Of a stretch of 64,000 bases of DNA, positions 9,545 through 18,471 are shown piece by piece (positions within the stretch are counted from its first letter, which is position 1; each line of letters starts with the position of its first letter). This DNA comes from Chitinophaga sp. YR573 (GTDB lineage: Bacteria; Bacteroidota; Bacteroidia; Chitinophagales; Chitinophagaceae). Both the position numbers and the translations under genes were made by a program. The stretch lies in NCBI RefSeq assembly GCF_900110995.1, contig NZ_FOJF01000003.1, forward strand, positions 372,001 through 436,000, given 5' to 3'. The notes beneath the pieces were generated by a model. The model did no database searches. It was given only the letters and a program-made list of their open reading frames with translations, and was not told where the DNA came from.

Positions 9545-9579
9545 AAAAAAGCTCCAAGTCCTTGAACTTGAAGCTTTTT
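9545..9579 (-). terminator. Intrinsic terminator after the tRNA-like element
   Basis: On the minus strand AAAAAGCT(T)CAAGT...ACTTG(G)AGCTTTTTT forms a long stem with a T-run, starting 9 bases after the discriminator base of the tRNA-like element. It indicates that the element is or was transcribed leftward. Confidence 0.75.
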
Positions 9580-9587
9580 AATTCTTG

Positions 9588-9781
9588 TGACCCCAACGGG
9601 ATTCGAACCCGCATTCCTGTTTCCAGGCAGTATGGCTGTAAATACGCTTCCCTAATTTCATCTTCCAGATTTCGGTGCACTGTAAATTCTGATCATTGCC
9701 GGGAAAACCAACAACGATATGTTCCACACACTCCACGGTTAGTAATTTTTCCGCAGCTTTGTCCCTTTAAGCTACAGGGCC
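9588..9781 (-). tRNA. Aberrant or interrupted tRNA-like element, identity not assignable
   Basis: The minus strand starts GGCCCTG TA GCTT AAAGGGACA AAGC, which is a textbook 5' half: a 7-base acceptor strand, the U8-A9 spacer, and a 4-bp D stem with A14, GG and A21 in the loop. It ends GCGGG TTCGAAT CCCGT TGGGGTC A, a proper T arm and acceptor strand plus discriminator. The two acceptor strands pair over all seven positions if G-U pairs are allowed. Between the halves lie about 150 bases rather than 30-45, with no recognisable anticodon arm; a CCTG GAAA CAGG hairpin stands where a variable arm could be. CCA is not encoded. A terminator follows. It may be an interrupted tRNA, a decayed one, or a tRNA-mimic RNA. 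Not resolved. Confidence 0.45.
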
Positions 9782-9945
9782 GGTAACAATACAAAGATGA
9801 AAGGTATGTGCGTAGTCTTTCTGCGCAGTAGAATAAAATAATAGGTAGGTATAGGACAGTTCCTCCCTTCCCTTTAATTATTTTTGAAGGATACCCGCTC
9901 TTTGAGGTATGTTATTCCACAGTTAAATGAACCAATTCCACAATT

Positions 9946-11001
9946 ATGCAAGCTATTTTAGGTGTTATTTTTCACTTCATCGGAGGATTTGCTTCCGGTA
10001 GTTTTTATATCCCGTTTAAAAAGGTTAAAAATTGGGCATGGGAGAGTTACTGGATAGTAGGTGGATTGTTTTCATGGCTGATAGTGCCTTTCCTCGCCGC
10101 TCTCATCACTGTACCGGACTTTATGGGCATCATCCGGGAAACAGACAGCACTACCTTATTCTGGACTTACTTCATGGGCGTTTTATGGGGTATCGGCGGA
10201 CTCACATTCGGCCTGGCCATGCGCTACCTGGGCATGTCTCTGGGGATGTCCGTAGCCCTGGGTTATACTTCCGCCTTCGGGTCTTTGATCCCACCTATTT
10301 ACCGCGACTTATTCGTTTCCGACAATCCGCATACTTTCTCAGCCATGCTGCACAGTACGAGCGGTCAGATGGTACTGGTCGGAGTGGTAGTATGTCTGAT
10401 AGGCATTGCTATCTGCGGTGCAGCAGGCGTATTGAAAGAAAGGGAGCTGTCCGATGATCAGAAGAAAGAAAGCATTAAAGAGTTTAATCTGAAAAAAGGA
10501 CTGATCGTAGCGACCATATCCGGTATCCTCAGTGCCTGTTTCAACTTTGGCATAGAAGCAGGAAAACCGATGGCGGCAGTCGCGATACAACATGGTGCCA
10601 ACCCTTTGTTTCAGAATAATGTGATCTTTGTAGTATTGTTATGGGGAGGATTGACGACGAATCTCTTCTGGTGTCTTTTACTGAATGCACGTAACAAAAC
10701 ATTCGGAGATTATACCAATAAGAAAACGCCGCTGGCAAACAACTTCCTCTTTGCCGCACTGGCAGGGACCACCTGGTTTTTCCAGTTCTTCTTCTATGGT
10801 ATGGGAGAAAGTAAGCTCGGCAATGGTGCCAGCTCCTGGATCCTGCATATGGCATTCATCATCCTGATATCAAGTCTGTGGGGGATTACCCTGCACGAAT
10901 GGAGAGGAGTGAGCAGAAAGACGTTCAGTACTATCATGGCAGGAGTGATCACCATCATGATCTCCGTACTGCTGGTAGGATACGGCAATTCATTAAATTA
11001 A
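9946..11001 (+). CDS. rhaT: L-rhamnose/proton symporter RhaT
   Basis: Inner membrane uptake of L-rhamnose with a proton. 351 residues with about ten hydrophobic segments; the N-terminal GVIFHFIGGFASGSFYIPFK and the internal LYMGxxWG-like blocks (YFMGVLWGIGGLTFGLAMRY) are typical of RhaT (DMT-like superfamily). It starts the rhamnose locus and is followed after 17 bases by rhaD. The stretch upstream (9782-9945) holds no gene; I see no confident regulator site. The rhamnose isomerase, kinase, aldolase and mutarotase in the same locus confirm the substrate. Confidence 0.95.
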   Translation: MQAILGVIFHFIGGFASGSFYIPFKKVKNWAWESYWIVGGLFSWLIVPFLAALITVPDFMGIIRETDSTTLFWTYFMGVLWGIGGLTFGLAMRYLGMSLGMSVALGYTSAFGSLIPPIYRDLFVSDNPHTFSAMLHSTSGQMVLVGVVVCLIGIAICGAAGVLKERELSDDQKKESIKEFNLKKGLIVATISGILSACFNFGIEAGKPMAAVAIQHGANPLFQNNVIFVVLLWGGLTTNLFWCLLLNARNKTFGDYTNKKTPLANNFLFAALAGTTWFFQFFFYGMGESKLGNGASSWILHMAFIILISSLWGITLHEWRGVSRKTFSTIMAGVITIMISVLLVGYGNSLN

Positions 11002-11018
11002 AATATTAAACCTGATAT

Positions 11019-13136
11019 ATGTCTGCAACAATTAATTTCAAGCACGTAAGCTATCTCTGGGATGAGCAGAAAGCTGCAGCACTGGCTGGCGATGAGGTAG
11101 CCCTGCTGATTTACCGTTCTAACCTGCTGGGGGCTGATCTCCGGCTGACTAACTATGGTGGCGGTAATACCTCCTGCAAAGTGGAGTCTACAGACCCGCT
11201 TACAGGAAAACAAACAGAAGTGATGTGGGTGAAAGGCTCCGGTGGTGACCTGGGTACGCTGAAACGCAGCGGACTGGCAGCATTGTACGTAGAACGTCTC
11301 CATAGCTTGGAAAATATTTACAAAGGTATTGAACATGAGGATGAAATGGTAGAACTCTTTAACCATTGCATTTTCGATCTCAGTTCAAAAGCGCCTTCTA
11401 TTGATACACCGTTACATGGCTTCCTGCCATTCAAGCATATAGATCACCTTCATCCTGATGCAGCGATTGCTATTGCTGCTGCTAAAGATGGAGAACGCAT
11501 CACGAAAGAACTCTTTGGTGGTACCATAGGATGGGTGCCCTGGCAACGCCCTGGCTTTGACCTGGGATTACAACTACGTCAATGCTTAAATGATAACCCC
11601 GGTATCAGGGGTATTATGCTGGGCTCTCATGGCCTGTTCACCTGGGGGGATACCGCTTACGAAAGTTATATCAACACCCTGGAAGTGATAGAGCGTTGTG
11701 CTGCTTACCTGGAAGAAAATTACAGTAAGAAAGGGCCTGCTTTTGGTGGATCACGCATTACTTCTCCTGCGGCTGAAGTGCGTAAGAAACAGGCATCTTT
11801 GTTAGCGCCTGTATTACGTGGATTATGTTCCGGTCATACCCGTATGGTAGGACATTTTACAGATGATGCACGTGTGCTGGAGTTTATCAATTCTAAAGAT
11901 CTGGATAGATTAGCGCCATTAGGTACCAGCTGTCCGGACCACTTTCTAAGAACTAAAATCAGTCCGCTGGTATTACCGCTGGAGCCTGGTGCTGCTTTGG
12001 AAGATGCAGAGGCGTTAAAAAAAGAATTAGCACCTCTGTTCGCTGCTTACAGACAGATGTACACGGATTATTACAATACCTGTAAGCATGCTAATAGTCC
12101 GGCTTTACGCGATCCTAATCCGGTGGTTATTTTATATCCTGGGATAGGTATGTTTACTTTCTCGAAAGATAAACAGACAGCAAGAGTAGCAGCAGAGTTT
12201 TATACCAATGCGATCAATGTAATGAAAGGAGCAGAGGCGATCTCTGAATACACCGCTTTACCAAGACAGGAAGCATTCGATATCGAATACTGGCTGCTGG
12301 AAGAAGCGAAATTACAGCGTATGCCTAAGCCTAAGGCTTTATCAGGACGTATTGCCCTGATTACCGGTAGTGCAGGTGGTATTGGTAAAGCTATTGCGAA
12401 GAAGTTTGCAGATGAAGGCGCCTGTGTGATTATCAATGATAATGATGCGGGTCGTTTAGAAGCTGCAAAAGCAGAATTCGGCAAGCAATATTCTGCGGAC
12501 GTATTTGCTACTGCTATTTTAGATGTAACACGCAGTGCAGATATCAACGAAGCATTTAATGTGGCTAGTCTGGCTTTTGGCGGCGTTGATATGGTGGTAA
12601 ACTGTGCAGGATTATCTATCTCTAAACCCCTGGAAGCTCATACTGAAAAGGATTGGGACCTGTTATATGATGTGCTGGTGAAAGGACAGTTCCTGGTAAC
12701 ACAGGCTGGCGTGAATATCATGCGTAAGCAGGATATGGGTGGAGATGTGCTGAACATCGTAAGTAAGAATGCGCTGATGAGTGGGCCTAATAACGCTGGT
12801 TATGGTTCTGCGAAAGCCGCACAGCTGCACCTGAGCCGCCTCAATGCTGCTGAACTGGGTGCTTATGGCATCCGTGTGAACGTAGTGAATCCTGATGCGG
12901 TGATTGCAGATAGTAAGATCTGGGAAGGTGACTGGGCTGCTGGCCGTGCGAAAGCATATGGTATTGATGTATCTGAATTACCTGCCTTTTATGCGAAGCG
13001 TACTTTGCTGAACCAGGTGATCTTACCGGAAGATATTGCGAATGCATGTTTTGCTATTACCGGCGGATTGCTGGGTAAATCTACAGGTAATGTAGTGAAT
13101 GTAGATGGTGGTGTAGCAGCAGCTTTTGTAAGATAA
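11019..13136 (+). CDS. rhaD: Bifunctional rhamnulose-1-phosphate aldolase / lactaldehyde dehydrogenase
   Basis: Two-domain enzyme. The N-terminal class II aldolase/adducin domain (about residues 10-420) cleaves L-rhamnulose-1-phosphate to DHAP and L-lactaldehyde; zinc-site candidates are seen at PLHGF (131), HLHPD (144) and GSHGLFTWG (202). The C-terminal SDR domain (about 440-705) has the cofactor motif TGSAGGIG, NCAG, and YGSAKAA (Tyr-x3-Lys near 593) and is expected to oxidise lactaldehyde to lactate with NAD. This fusion (705 residues, usual size) is the known bacterial RhaD/RhaE type. It lies 17 bases after rhaT. A nested palindromic repeat separates it from rhaI. Downstream lutABC fits lactate as product. 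Confidence 0.95.
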   Translation: MSATINFKHVSYLWDEQKAAALAGDEVALLIYRSNLLGADLRLTNYGGGNTSCKVESTDPLTGKQTEVMWVKGSGGDLGTLKRSGLAALYVERLHSLENIYKGIEHEDEMVELFNHCIFDLSSKAPSIDTPLHGFLPFKHIDHLHPDAAIAIAAAKDGERITKELFGGTIGWVPWQRPGFDLGLQLRQCLNDNPGIRGIMLGSHGLFTWGDTAYESYINTLEVIERCAAYLEENYSKKGPAFGGSRITSPAAEVRKKQASLLAPVLRGLCSGHTRMVGHFTDDARVLEFINSKDLDRLAPLGTSCPDHFLRTKISPLVLPLEPGAALEDAEALKKELAPLFAAYRQMYTDYYNTCKHANSPALRDPNPVVILYPGIGMFTFSKDKQTARVAAEFYTNAINVMKGAEAISEYTALPRQEAFDIEYWLLEEAKLQRMPKPKALSGRIALITGSAGGIGKAIAKKFADEGACVIINDNDAGRLEAAKAEFGKQYSADVFATAILDVTRSADINEAFNVASLAFGGVDMVVNCAGLSISKPLEAHTEKDWDLLYDVLVKGQFLVTQAGVNIMRKQDMGGDVLNIVSKNALMSGPNNAGYGSAKAAQLHLSRLNAAELGAYGIRVNVVNPDAVIADSKIWEGDWAAGRAKAYGIDVSELPAFYAKRTLLNQVILPEDIANACFAITGGLLGKSTGNVVNVDGGVAAAFVR

Positions 13137-13181
13137 AATATAGGCTTTAGTAAGAGCTTCGTGTTTGTAACAAAACATAAT

Positions 13182-13337
13182 AGGCTCCGTTAGGAGCCCC
13201 GTGTTTGTAGAAATTGATTAAACAACAAACACAGACTCCGTAGGAGTCCCCTCATATCCGGGATTTAGGGGACTCCTACGGAGTCAATTAAGAGGATATA
13301 AATGTTAGCTACAAACACGGAGCTCCTAACGGAGCTA
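13182..13337. repeat. Nested-palindrome intergenic repeat, copy 1
   Basis: Outer arms AGGCTCCGTTAGGAGC then CCCGTGTTTGTAG and, inverted, CTACAAACACGGAGC then TCCTAACGGAGCT. Inner perfect 19-bp arms at 13234-13285 (GACTCCGTAGGAGTCCCCT and its complement) around a 14-base loop. Each arm is itself a small palindrome, so the RNA or single strand could form a branched structure. A degenerate single unit precedes it (13141-13175) and a small ACTCC/GGAGT hairpin follows (13362-13380). Copy 2 lies after rhaI in the same orientation. Confidence 0.85.
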
Positions 13338-13390
13338 AATAAAGCTTTATCAGGATAAATAAAACTCCTGATGGAGTTTATTAGTCATTT

Positions 13391-13398
13391 TAATTTTG
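13391..13398 (+). promoter_or_regulatory. Candidate -7 box (TAATTTTG) for rhaI
   Basis: Matches the Bacteroidota consensus TAnnTTTG, 31 bases before the rhaI start codon. No clear -33 TTTG at the usual spacing, so this is tentative. It would allow rhaI to be transcribed separately from rhaTD across the repeat. Confidence 0.4.
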
Positions 13399-13429
13399 TA
13401 TTTTTCCTTCAACCCACAAAGATTCCGTT

Positions 13430-14704
13430 ATGAATATAGAGAAATCTCAGATAGCTGAATTTAATCAGAGTCTTCAGCAATCCCACGAAAGAAACTTCAA
13501 TCACATCGCTGAAAATATTAAGAACCTGCCCGAGATATTGCAGAAACTGCAGGACTTCCAGGTAGCTATTCCCAGTTGGGCATTAGGTACCGGTGGTACC
13601 CGTTTCGGCCGTTTTTCCGGTGGTGGGGAACCTCGTAATATCGAAGAGAAAATTACAGATGTAGGTTTACTGCATGCTTTAAACAGAAGCAGTGGTTCTA
13701 TCTCTCTCCATATCCCCTGGGATATTCCTGAAAATGCGGCTTCTATAAAAGCATTAGCTGCGCAACATGATATACGTTTTGATGCGGTCAACTCCAATAC
13801 TTTCCAGGATCAGCCGGACCAGGCCCATAGCTACAAGTTCGGTTCTCTCCACCATACGGATAAGGCGGTACGAAAACAGGCAATAGAACACAATATAGAA
13901 GTGATCCGTTATGGTGTGGAGTTAGGCTCCAATGCTTTAAGCCTATGGCTGGCAGATGGTTCCTGCTTCCCTGGTCAACTGAATTTCAGAGGTGCTTTTA
14001 AACGTACGCTGGATAGTTTAGAAGAAATTTATGCAGCTTTACCATCAGCATGGAAATTATGGATCGAGTATAAAGCATATGAACCTAATTTCTATTCTAC
14101 GACTATCGGAGATTGGGGTCAATCCTTGTTATTTGCTAATAAACTCGGACCTAAAGCCCAGACATTAGTAGATCTTGGTCATCATCTTCCTAATGCTAAT
14201 ATCGAACAAATTGTATCGTTGTTATTAATGGAAGGTAAACTGGCAGGTTTCCATTTTAATGATTCCAAATACGGAGATGATGATTTAACGGTAGGTAGTA
14301 TCAATCCTTATCAGCTGTTTTTAATTTTTAATGAATTAGTAGAAGGGATGGATGCACGTAGTATGAATCATGCAACTGATTTAGGTTGGATGATAGATGC
14401 TTCTCATAATGTAAAAGATCCTTTAGAAGATTTATTACAATCCGTAGAAGCTATTATGATTGCTTATGCGCAGGCATTGCTGGTAGATACAAATGCATTG
14501 CAGACAGCCCAGCAGAACAATGATGCAGTAGCTGCACAGGAAATCTTACAACATGCATATCGTACAGATGTACGTCCGCTGATTGCACAGGCCCGTTTAT
14601 TATCTGGTGGTGTATTAGAGCCGGTGTATTTCTACAGGAAATTAAAAGTAAGAGAAGGATTGATTAAAGAAAGAGGATTGAAAACGGTGGCTACAGGATT
14701 ATAG
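13430..14704 (+). CDS. rhaI: L-rhamnose isomerase, RhaI (xylose-isomerase-like) type
   Basis: Converts L-rhamnose to L-rhamnulose in the cytoplasm. 424 residues, the size of the Pseudomonas-type RhaI family and distinct from enterobacterial RhaA. TIM-barrel metal ligands are visible in KLWIEYKAYEP (Glu), LVDLGHHLPN (Asp) and AGFHFNDSKYGDDD (His and Asp). An early loop, GTGGTRFGRF then SGGGEPRNIEEK, is also typical. It is preceded and followed by copies of the same 156-158 bp repeat, so it is the only rhamnose gene bracketed by direct repeats. Its product feeds the kinase encoded next. Confidence 0.93.
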   Translation: MNIEKSQIAEFNQSLQQSHERNFNHIAENIKNLPEILQKLQDFQVAIPSWALGTGGTRFGRFSGGGEPRNIEEKITDVGLLHALNRSSGSISLHIPWDIPENAASIKALAAQHDIRFDAVNSNTFQDQPDQAHSYKFGSLHHTDKAVRKQAIEHNIEVIRYGVELGSNALSLWLADGSCFPGQLNFRGAFKRTLDSLEEIYAALPSAWKLWIEYKAYEPNFYSTTIGDWGQSLLFANKLGPKAQTLVDLGHHLPNANIEQIVSLLLMEGKLAGFHFNDSKYGDDDLTVGSINPYQLFLIFNELVEGMDARSMNHATDLGWMIDASHNVKDPLEDLLQSVEAIMIAYAQALLVDTNALQTAQQNNDAVAAQEILQHAYRTDVRPLIAQARLLSGGVLEPVYFYRKLKVREGLIKERGLKTVATGL

Positions 14705-14760
14705 TTACAGGATTGTGGCTACGGGATTGTAAATAAACGTGATCAGACTTCTTCTACATT

Positions 14761-14918
14761 AGGCTCCGTTAGGAGCCCCGTGTTTGTAGAAAATACATTA
14801 AACAACAAAACACAGACTCCGTAGGAGTCCCCTGATATTCGAGATTTAGGGGACTCCTACGGAGTCAATTAAAAGAGATAAAAACGTTGCTACAAACACG
14901 AAGCTCCTAACGGAGCTA
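14761..14918. repeat. Nested-palindrome intergenic repeat, copy 2
   Basis: Direct repeat of the element at 13182-13337, with the same outer arms and the same 19-bp inner arms (14815-14866), differing at scattered positions in the spacers and loop. It occupies the gap between rhaI and the kinase gene. Confidence 0.85.
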
Positions 14919-14953
14919 ATAAATGTTTGTTATAAACAGGACGTTAAAAAACG

Positions 14954-16291
14954 ATGTCTGATTGTACAAAAGACAGGACTATGAACTGTATAGCGATATT
15001 GGATATAGGTAAGACCAACAAGAAGTTGTTCCTGATAGATGAACATTACAGGATCGTATGGGAACGGGGTGAGAGCTTTCCTGAAACAACAGATGAAGAT
15101 GGAGATGCCTGTGAAGATGTGGCTTTGCTGACCCGTTGGGTAAAGGAAAGTTTACATGAATTAACACAGTTACCTGGATTTACAGTAAAAGCGCTGAATT
15201 TCAGTACTTATGGCGCCAGCCTGGTATACCTGGATTATCAGGGTCAGGTGGCTGCACCTTTATATAACTATCTCAAGCCCTATCCGGAAAAGGTGCAACA
15301 GCAGTTTCTGGATAGCTATGGCTCTCTTAGCTGGGAAACAGCTTCACCTGCATTAGGCAGTTTAAACTCAGGGTTACAATTATATCGTCTTAAACAATCT
15401 TCTTTATATGGGAAGATCCAATATGCCTTACATCTTCCCCAATATATCAGTTACCTGGTAACTGGTCGTGCTTTGGCGGATATCACCAGTGTAGGTTGTC
15501 ATACCATGTTATGGGATTTTACAACTAAGGATTATCATCAATGGGTGAAAAAAGAGGGTTTAACAGATAAACTCCCTCCGTTTTTCTCTTGTAGTGAAAC
15601 GATGACGATAGGTGATTATCAGGTAGGGGTAGGACTGCATGACAGTTCATCTGCCTTAATCCCTTATCTCACCAGTTTCTCAGCGCCCTTTGTTTTAATC
15701 TCCACAGGTACATGGTGTATTACCTTGAATCCCTTCAATAAACAGCCATTAACAGCTGCGGAATTAGAGCAGGATTGCCTCTGTTATCTCACCTATGAAG
15801 GCAATCCGGTGAAGGCCGCAAGGATCTTTGCCGGTAACGAGCATGAGCAGCAGGTCCGCAGGCTGGCAGAATATTATCAGACACCGGTAAATTACTACCA
15901 GCAGGTTGCCTTTGACCCAGCTATATTTGCTCTGTTGCATCCGGCAGATATTTCCCGGTTTGCAGACAGGTCTTTAAATGACTTTGCCAGTTATGAAATC
16001 GCCTATCACCGCCTGATGATGGATATCATGGAACAGCAAAAGCATTCTACAGAATTAGTTACTACCGGTACGCCGGTGAAGCGTATTTTTGTAGACGGCG
16101 GTTTTGGCAGGAACCCGGTGTATATGCATCTGCTGGCAGCAGCATTCCCACAGATGGAAGTGTATGCAGCTTCAGTAGCGCAGGCAACGGCCATAGGAGC
16201 GGCACTGGCTATCCACCAGCGCTGGAACCCGCAGCCATTACCCGGAGACCTGGTAGAGATGAGGTTGTATACGCATAATAAGACGATATAG
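14954..16291 (+). CDS. rhaB: FGGY-family carbohydrate kinase, presumed rhamnulokinase
   Basis: Phosphorylates the ketose; by context L-rhamnulose to rhamnulose-1-phosphate. 445 residues. N-terminal ATPase-fold phosphate loop AILDIGKTNKKLFLID, central VLISTGTWCITLNPF and C-terminal IFVDGGFGRNPVYMHLLAAA with the FGGY-type GGxGRNP signature. An internal ATG at 14981 (MNCIAILDIG) is an equally good start, because the first nine residues lie outside the fold; I keep the longer frame. The stop is immediately followed by the lutA start. Family members also include fuculokinases; assignment to rhamnulose rests on the neighbours. Confidence 0.85.
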   Translation: MSDCTKDRTMNCIAILDIGKTNKKLFLIDEHYRIVWERGESFPETTDEDGDACEDVALLTRWVKESLHELTQLPGFTVKALNFSTYGASLVYLDYQGQVAAPLYNYLKPYPEKVQQQFLDSYGSLSWETASPALGSLNSGLQLYRLKQSSLYGKIQYALHLPQYISYLVTGRALADITSVGCHTMLWDFTTKDYHQWVKKEGLTDKLPPFFSCSETMTIGDYQVGVGLHDSSSALIPYLTSFSAPFVLISTGTWCITLNPFNKQPLTAAELEQDCLCYLTYEGNPVKAARIFAGNEHEQQVRRLAEYYQTPVNYYQQVAFDPAIFALLHPADISRFADRSLNDFASYEIAYHRLMMDIMEQQKHSTELVTTGTPVKRIFVDGGFGRNPVYMHLLAAAFPQMEVYAASVAQATAIGAALAIHQRWNPQPLPGDLVEMRLYTHNKTI

Positions 16292-17029
16292 ATGAAAGTA
16301 GGACTCTTCATACCATGCTACATAGATCAGTTTTACCCGCAGGTGGGCATTGCCACATTATCCCTGCTGGAGAAACTGGGTTGTGAAGTAGTATATCCGC
16401 AGGGGCAGACCTGCTGCGGGCAGCCCATGGCCAACTCCGGCTTTGAGCATTTGACAACAGGTTGTAATACGCTGTTCGTTGATCATTTTAAAGATTACGA
16501 TTATATAGTGGGCCCTTCGGGCAGTTGTGTACTGCATATCAAAGACCATCTGCATGTACATGGTCAGGAAGATGCGGCAACGCATGTGCGTCAGCATATT
16601 TACGAGCTGGCGGAGTTTTTAACGGATGTATTGCATGTAACGAGTCTGTCGGCGAAATTCCCGCATAAGGTGGGTGTGCACCAGAGTTGTCACGGGCAAC
16701 GTGGTCTGGGCCTGGCCCAGATGAGCGAATTGGTGGCGGCGCCATTCTCCAAGCCACAGCAGTTATTGCAGATGGTGGAAGGACTGGAGCTCGTGAATCT
16801 GAAACGTACGGATGAATGCTGCGGTTTTGGTGGTACTTTCTGTGTGTTTGAAGAAGCGGTATCTGTGAAGATGGGGAAAGACCGTATCGTAGATCATGTG
16901 AATAACGGAGCAGAATATATTACCGGAAATGATGTGAGCTGTCTGATGCACCTGGAAGGGATTTTGCGTCGTCAGCAGAGCCCAGTTAAAGTGTTGCATA
17001 TTGCGGAGATCCTGAATAATAGTTTATGA
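16292..17029 (+). CDS. lutA: Lactate utilization protein A (Fe-S oxidoreductase subunit)
   Basis: Subunit of the LutABC L-lactate oxidation complex. 245 residues with two CCG-type cysteine-rich domains: TCCGQPMANSG near residue 45, and DECCGFGGTFCVFEEAVS near residue 175, plus HQSCHGQRG in between. These cysteines ligate iron-sulfur centres. The start codon abuts the kinase stop and the gene overlaps lutB by 4 bases (ATGA), so translational coupling is likely. In this locus it consumes lactate made by the RhaD dehydrogenase domain. lutC is displaced about 5 kb downstream. Confidence 0.92.
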   Translation: MKVGLFIPCYIDQFYPQVGIATLSLLEKLGCEVVYPQGQTCCGQPMANSGFEHLTTGCNTLFVDHFKDYDYIVGPSGSCVLHIKDHLHVHGQEDAATHVRQHIYELAEFLTDVLHVTSLSAKFPHKVGVHQSCHGQRGLGLAQMSELVAAPFSKPQQLLQMVEGLELVNLKRTDECCGFGGTFCVFEEAVSVKMGKDRIVDHVNNGAEYITGNDVSCLMHLEGILRRQQSPVKVLHIAEILNNSL

Positions 17030-18396
17030 TAGAACATAAAGAACACGCGGAGCTGGCGGAGAAATTTAATGCCGATGAGGCCAGGGTGGACTGGCACGAT
17101 GAAACGTTGTGGTGGGTACGGCAGAAAAGAGATAAGATGGCCTGGAGTATTCCTGAATGGGAGAACTTACGGGAAGCAGCGTCGCGGATCAAACATAATG
17201 TGCTGGGCAACCTGCACGATTACCTGCTTGAATTTGAACGTCATGCGCAGGAGAATGGGGCGGTGGTACATTGGGCTGCGGATGCGGCAGAACATAACCG
17301 TATTGTGCTGGGATTACTGAAGGAGCATGGTGTGCAGCGCATGGTGAAGAGTAAGTCTATGCTCACGGAAGAATGTCATTTAAATCCTTATCTGGCGGAG
17401 AATGGCATTGAAGTAATTGATACTGATTTAGGGGAGCGTATTGTACAGCTGGCGAAGGAAGCCCCGAGTCATATTGTACTGCCTTGTATTCATAAGAAGA
17501 AAGAGGAAATAGGGGAGTTGTTCCATGAGCATTTAGGTACGCCTGCAGGTAATGCAGACCCTAAGTTTCTGACAGCAGCAGCGCGTTTGCATTTGCGTAA
17601 GGAGTTTATCCAGTCGCGTGTAGCGATTACCGGTGTGAACTTCGCTGTAGCGGAAACAGGGGAGATGGTGGTTTGTACGAATGAAGGGAATGCGGATATG
17701 GGCGCTCATCTGGCGGACGTGCATATTGCCTGTATGGGAGTGGAGAAGATCATTCCTAAGCGTCGTCATTTAGGGGTGTTTTTACGGCTGCTGGCACGCA
17801 GTGCTACCGGTCAGCCTATTACGACTTACAGCAGTCATTTCCGCAAGCCGAAAGAAGGGCAGCAGTTGCATATTGTGTTGGTGGATAATGGCCGGAGCAG
17901 ACAGTTGGGCAGAGAGGATTTCCGTAATTCATTGAAGTGTATCCGTTGTGGAGCATGTATGAATACTTGTCCGGTTTACAGGCGTAGTGGTGGTCATAGT
18001 TATCACAATGCGATTGCGGGTCCTATAGGAGCTATATTAGCGCCTAACCTGGACATGAAAGAGTATAAGGATTTACCGTTTGCTTCTACTTTGTGTGGGT
18101 CTTGTTCGAATGTTTGTCCGGTGAAGATTGATATTCATCAGCAGTTATATAAATGGCGGCAGGTGATTACCCAGGAAGGGTATAGTGATACTTCCAAGAA
18201 GGCGGGGATGCAGGCGATGAATTTTGTCTTATCCAAACCGGCGGTATTTAAATTTGCCGGTAGTGCGGGTAGATTAATGATGAGAACATTCCCGGGGATG
18301 TTGAATATTAAATTAAACCCCTGGGCTAAGCAGCGGGAAATGCCGGAAGCACCGAAGTTATCGTTTGCGGAATGGTATAAAAAGAATAAAAAGTAG
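17026..18396 (+). CDS. lutB: Lactate utilization protein B (Fe-S protein)
   Basis: Iron-sulfur subunit of the LutABC lactate oxidase system. The N-terminal LUD domain (about residues 60-290, VAETGEMVVCTNEGNADMG) is followed by a two-cluster ferredoxin-like region: CIRCGACMNTCPVYRR near 305 and LCGSCSNVCPVKIDIHQQL near 350. 456 residues, family-typical. It overlaps lutA by 4 bases. A weak hairpin follows, and then the lasso-type island begins instead of lutC. Confidence 0.93.
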   Translation: MIEHKEHAELAEKFNADEARVDWHDETLWWVRQKRDKMAWSIPEWENLREAASRIKHNVLGNLHDYLLEFERHAQENGAVVHWAADAAEHNRIVLGLLKEHGVQRMVKSKSMLTEECHLNPYLAENGIEVIDTDLGERIVQLAKEAPSHIVLPCIHKKKEEIGELFHEHLGTPAGNADPKFLTAAARLHLRKEFIQSRVAITGVNFAVAETGEMVVCTNEGNADMGAHLADVHIACMGVEKIIPKRRHLGVFLRLLARSATGQPITTYSSHFRKPKEGQQLHIVLVDNGRSRQLGREDFRNSLKCIRCGACMNTCPVYRRSGGHSYHNAIAGPIGAILAPNLDMKEYKDLPFASTLCGSCSNVCPVKIDIHQQLYKWRQVITQEGYSDTSKKAGMQAMNFVLSKPAVFKFAGSAGRLMMRTFPGMLNIKLNPWAKQREMPEAPKLSFAEWYKKNKK

Positions 18397-18402
18397 ATTA
18401 TT

Positions 18403-18426
18403 CATCAGGAATTTTTATTTCTGATG
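18403..18426 (+). terminator. Weak hairpin after lutB
   Basis: CATCAGGAA...TTTCTGATG forms a 9-bp stem with a short AT loop directly after lutB. There is no following T-run, so termination is uncertain; it marks the boundary between the rhamnose/lactate genes and the inserted island. Confidence 0.4.
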
Positions 18427-18471
18427 CTGACAACCTAATTTAGATAACGATTAACATATCCATCGTTATCC

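Noticed and set aside
9562..9786. 74-residue plus-strand frame covering the tRNA-like element
   Set aside because: It begins with the typical antisense-tRNA translation (CDPNGIRTRIPV) and is explained by the RNA element.
10032..10457. 141-residue frame inside rhaT
   Set aside because: Out-of-frame shadow; the rhaT frame carries the membrane segments and family motifs.
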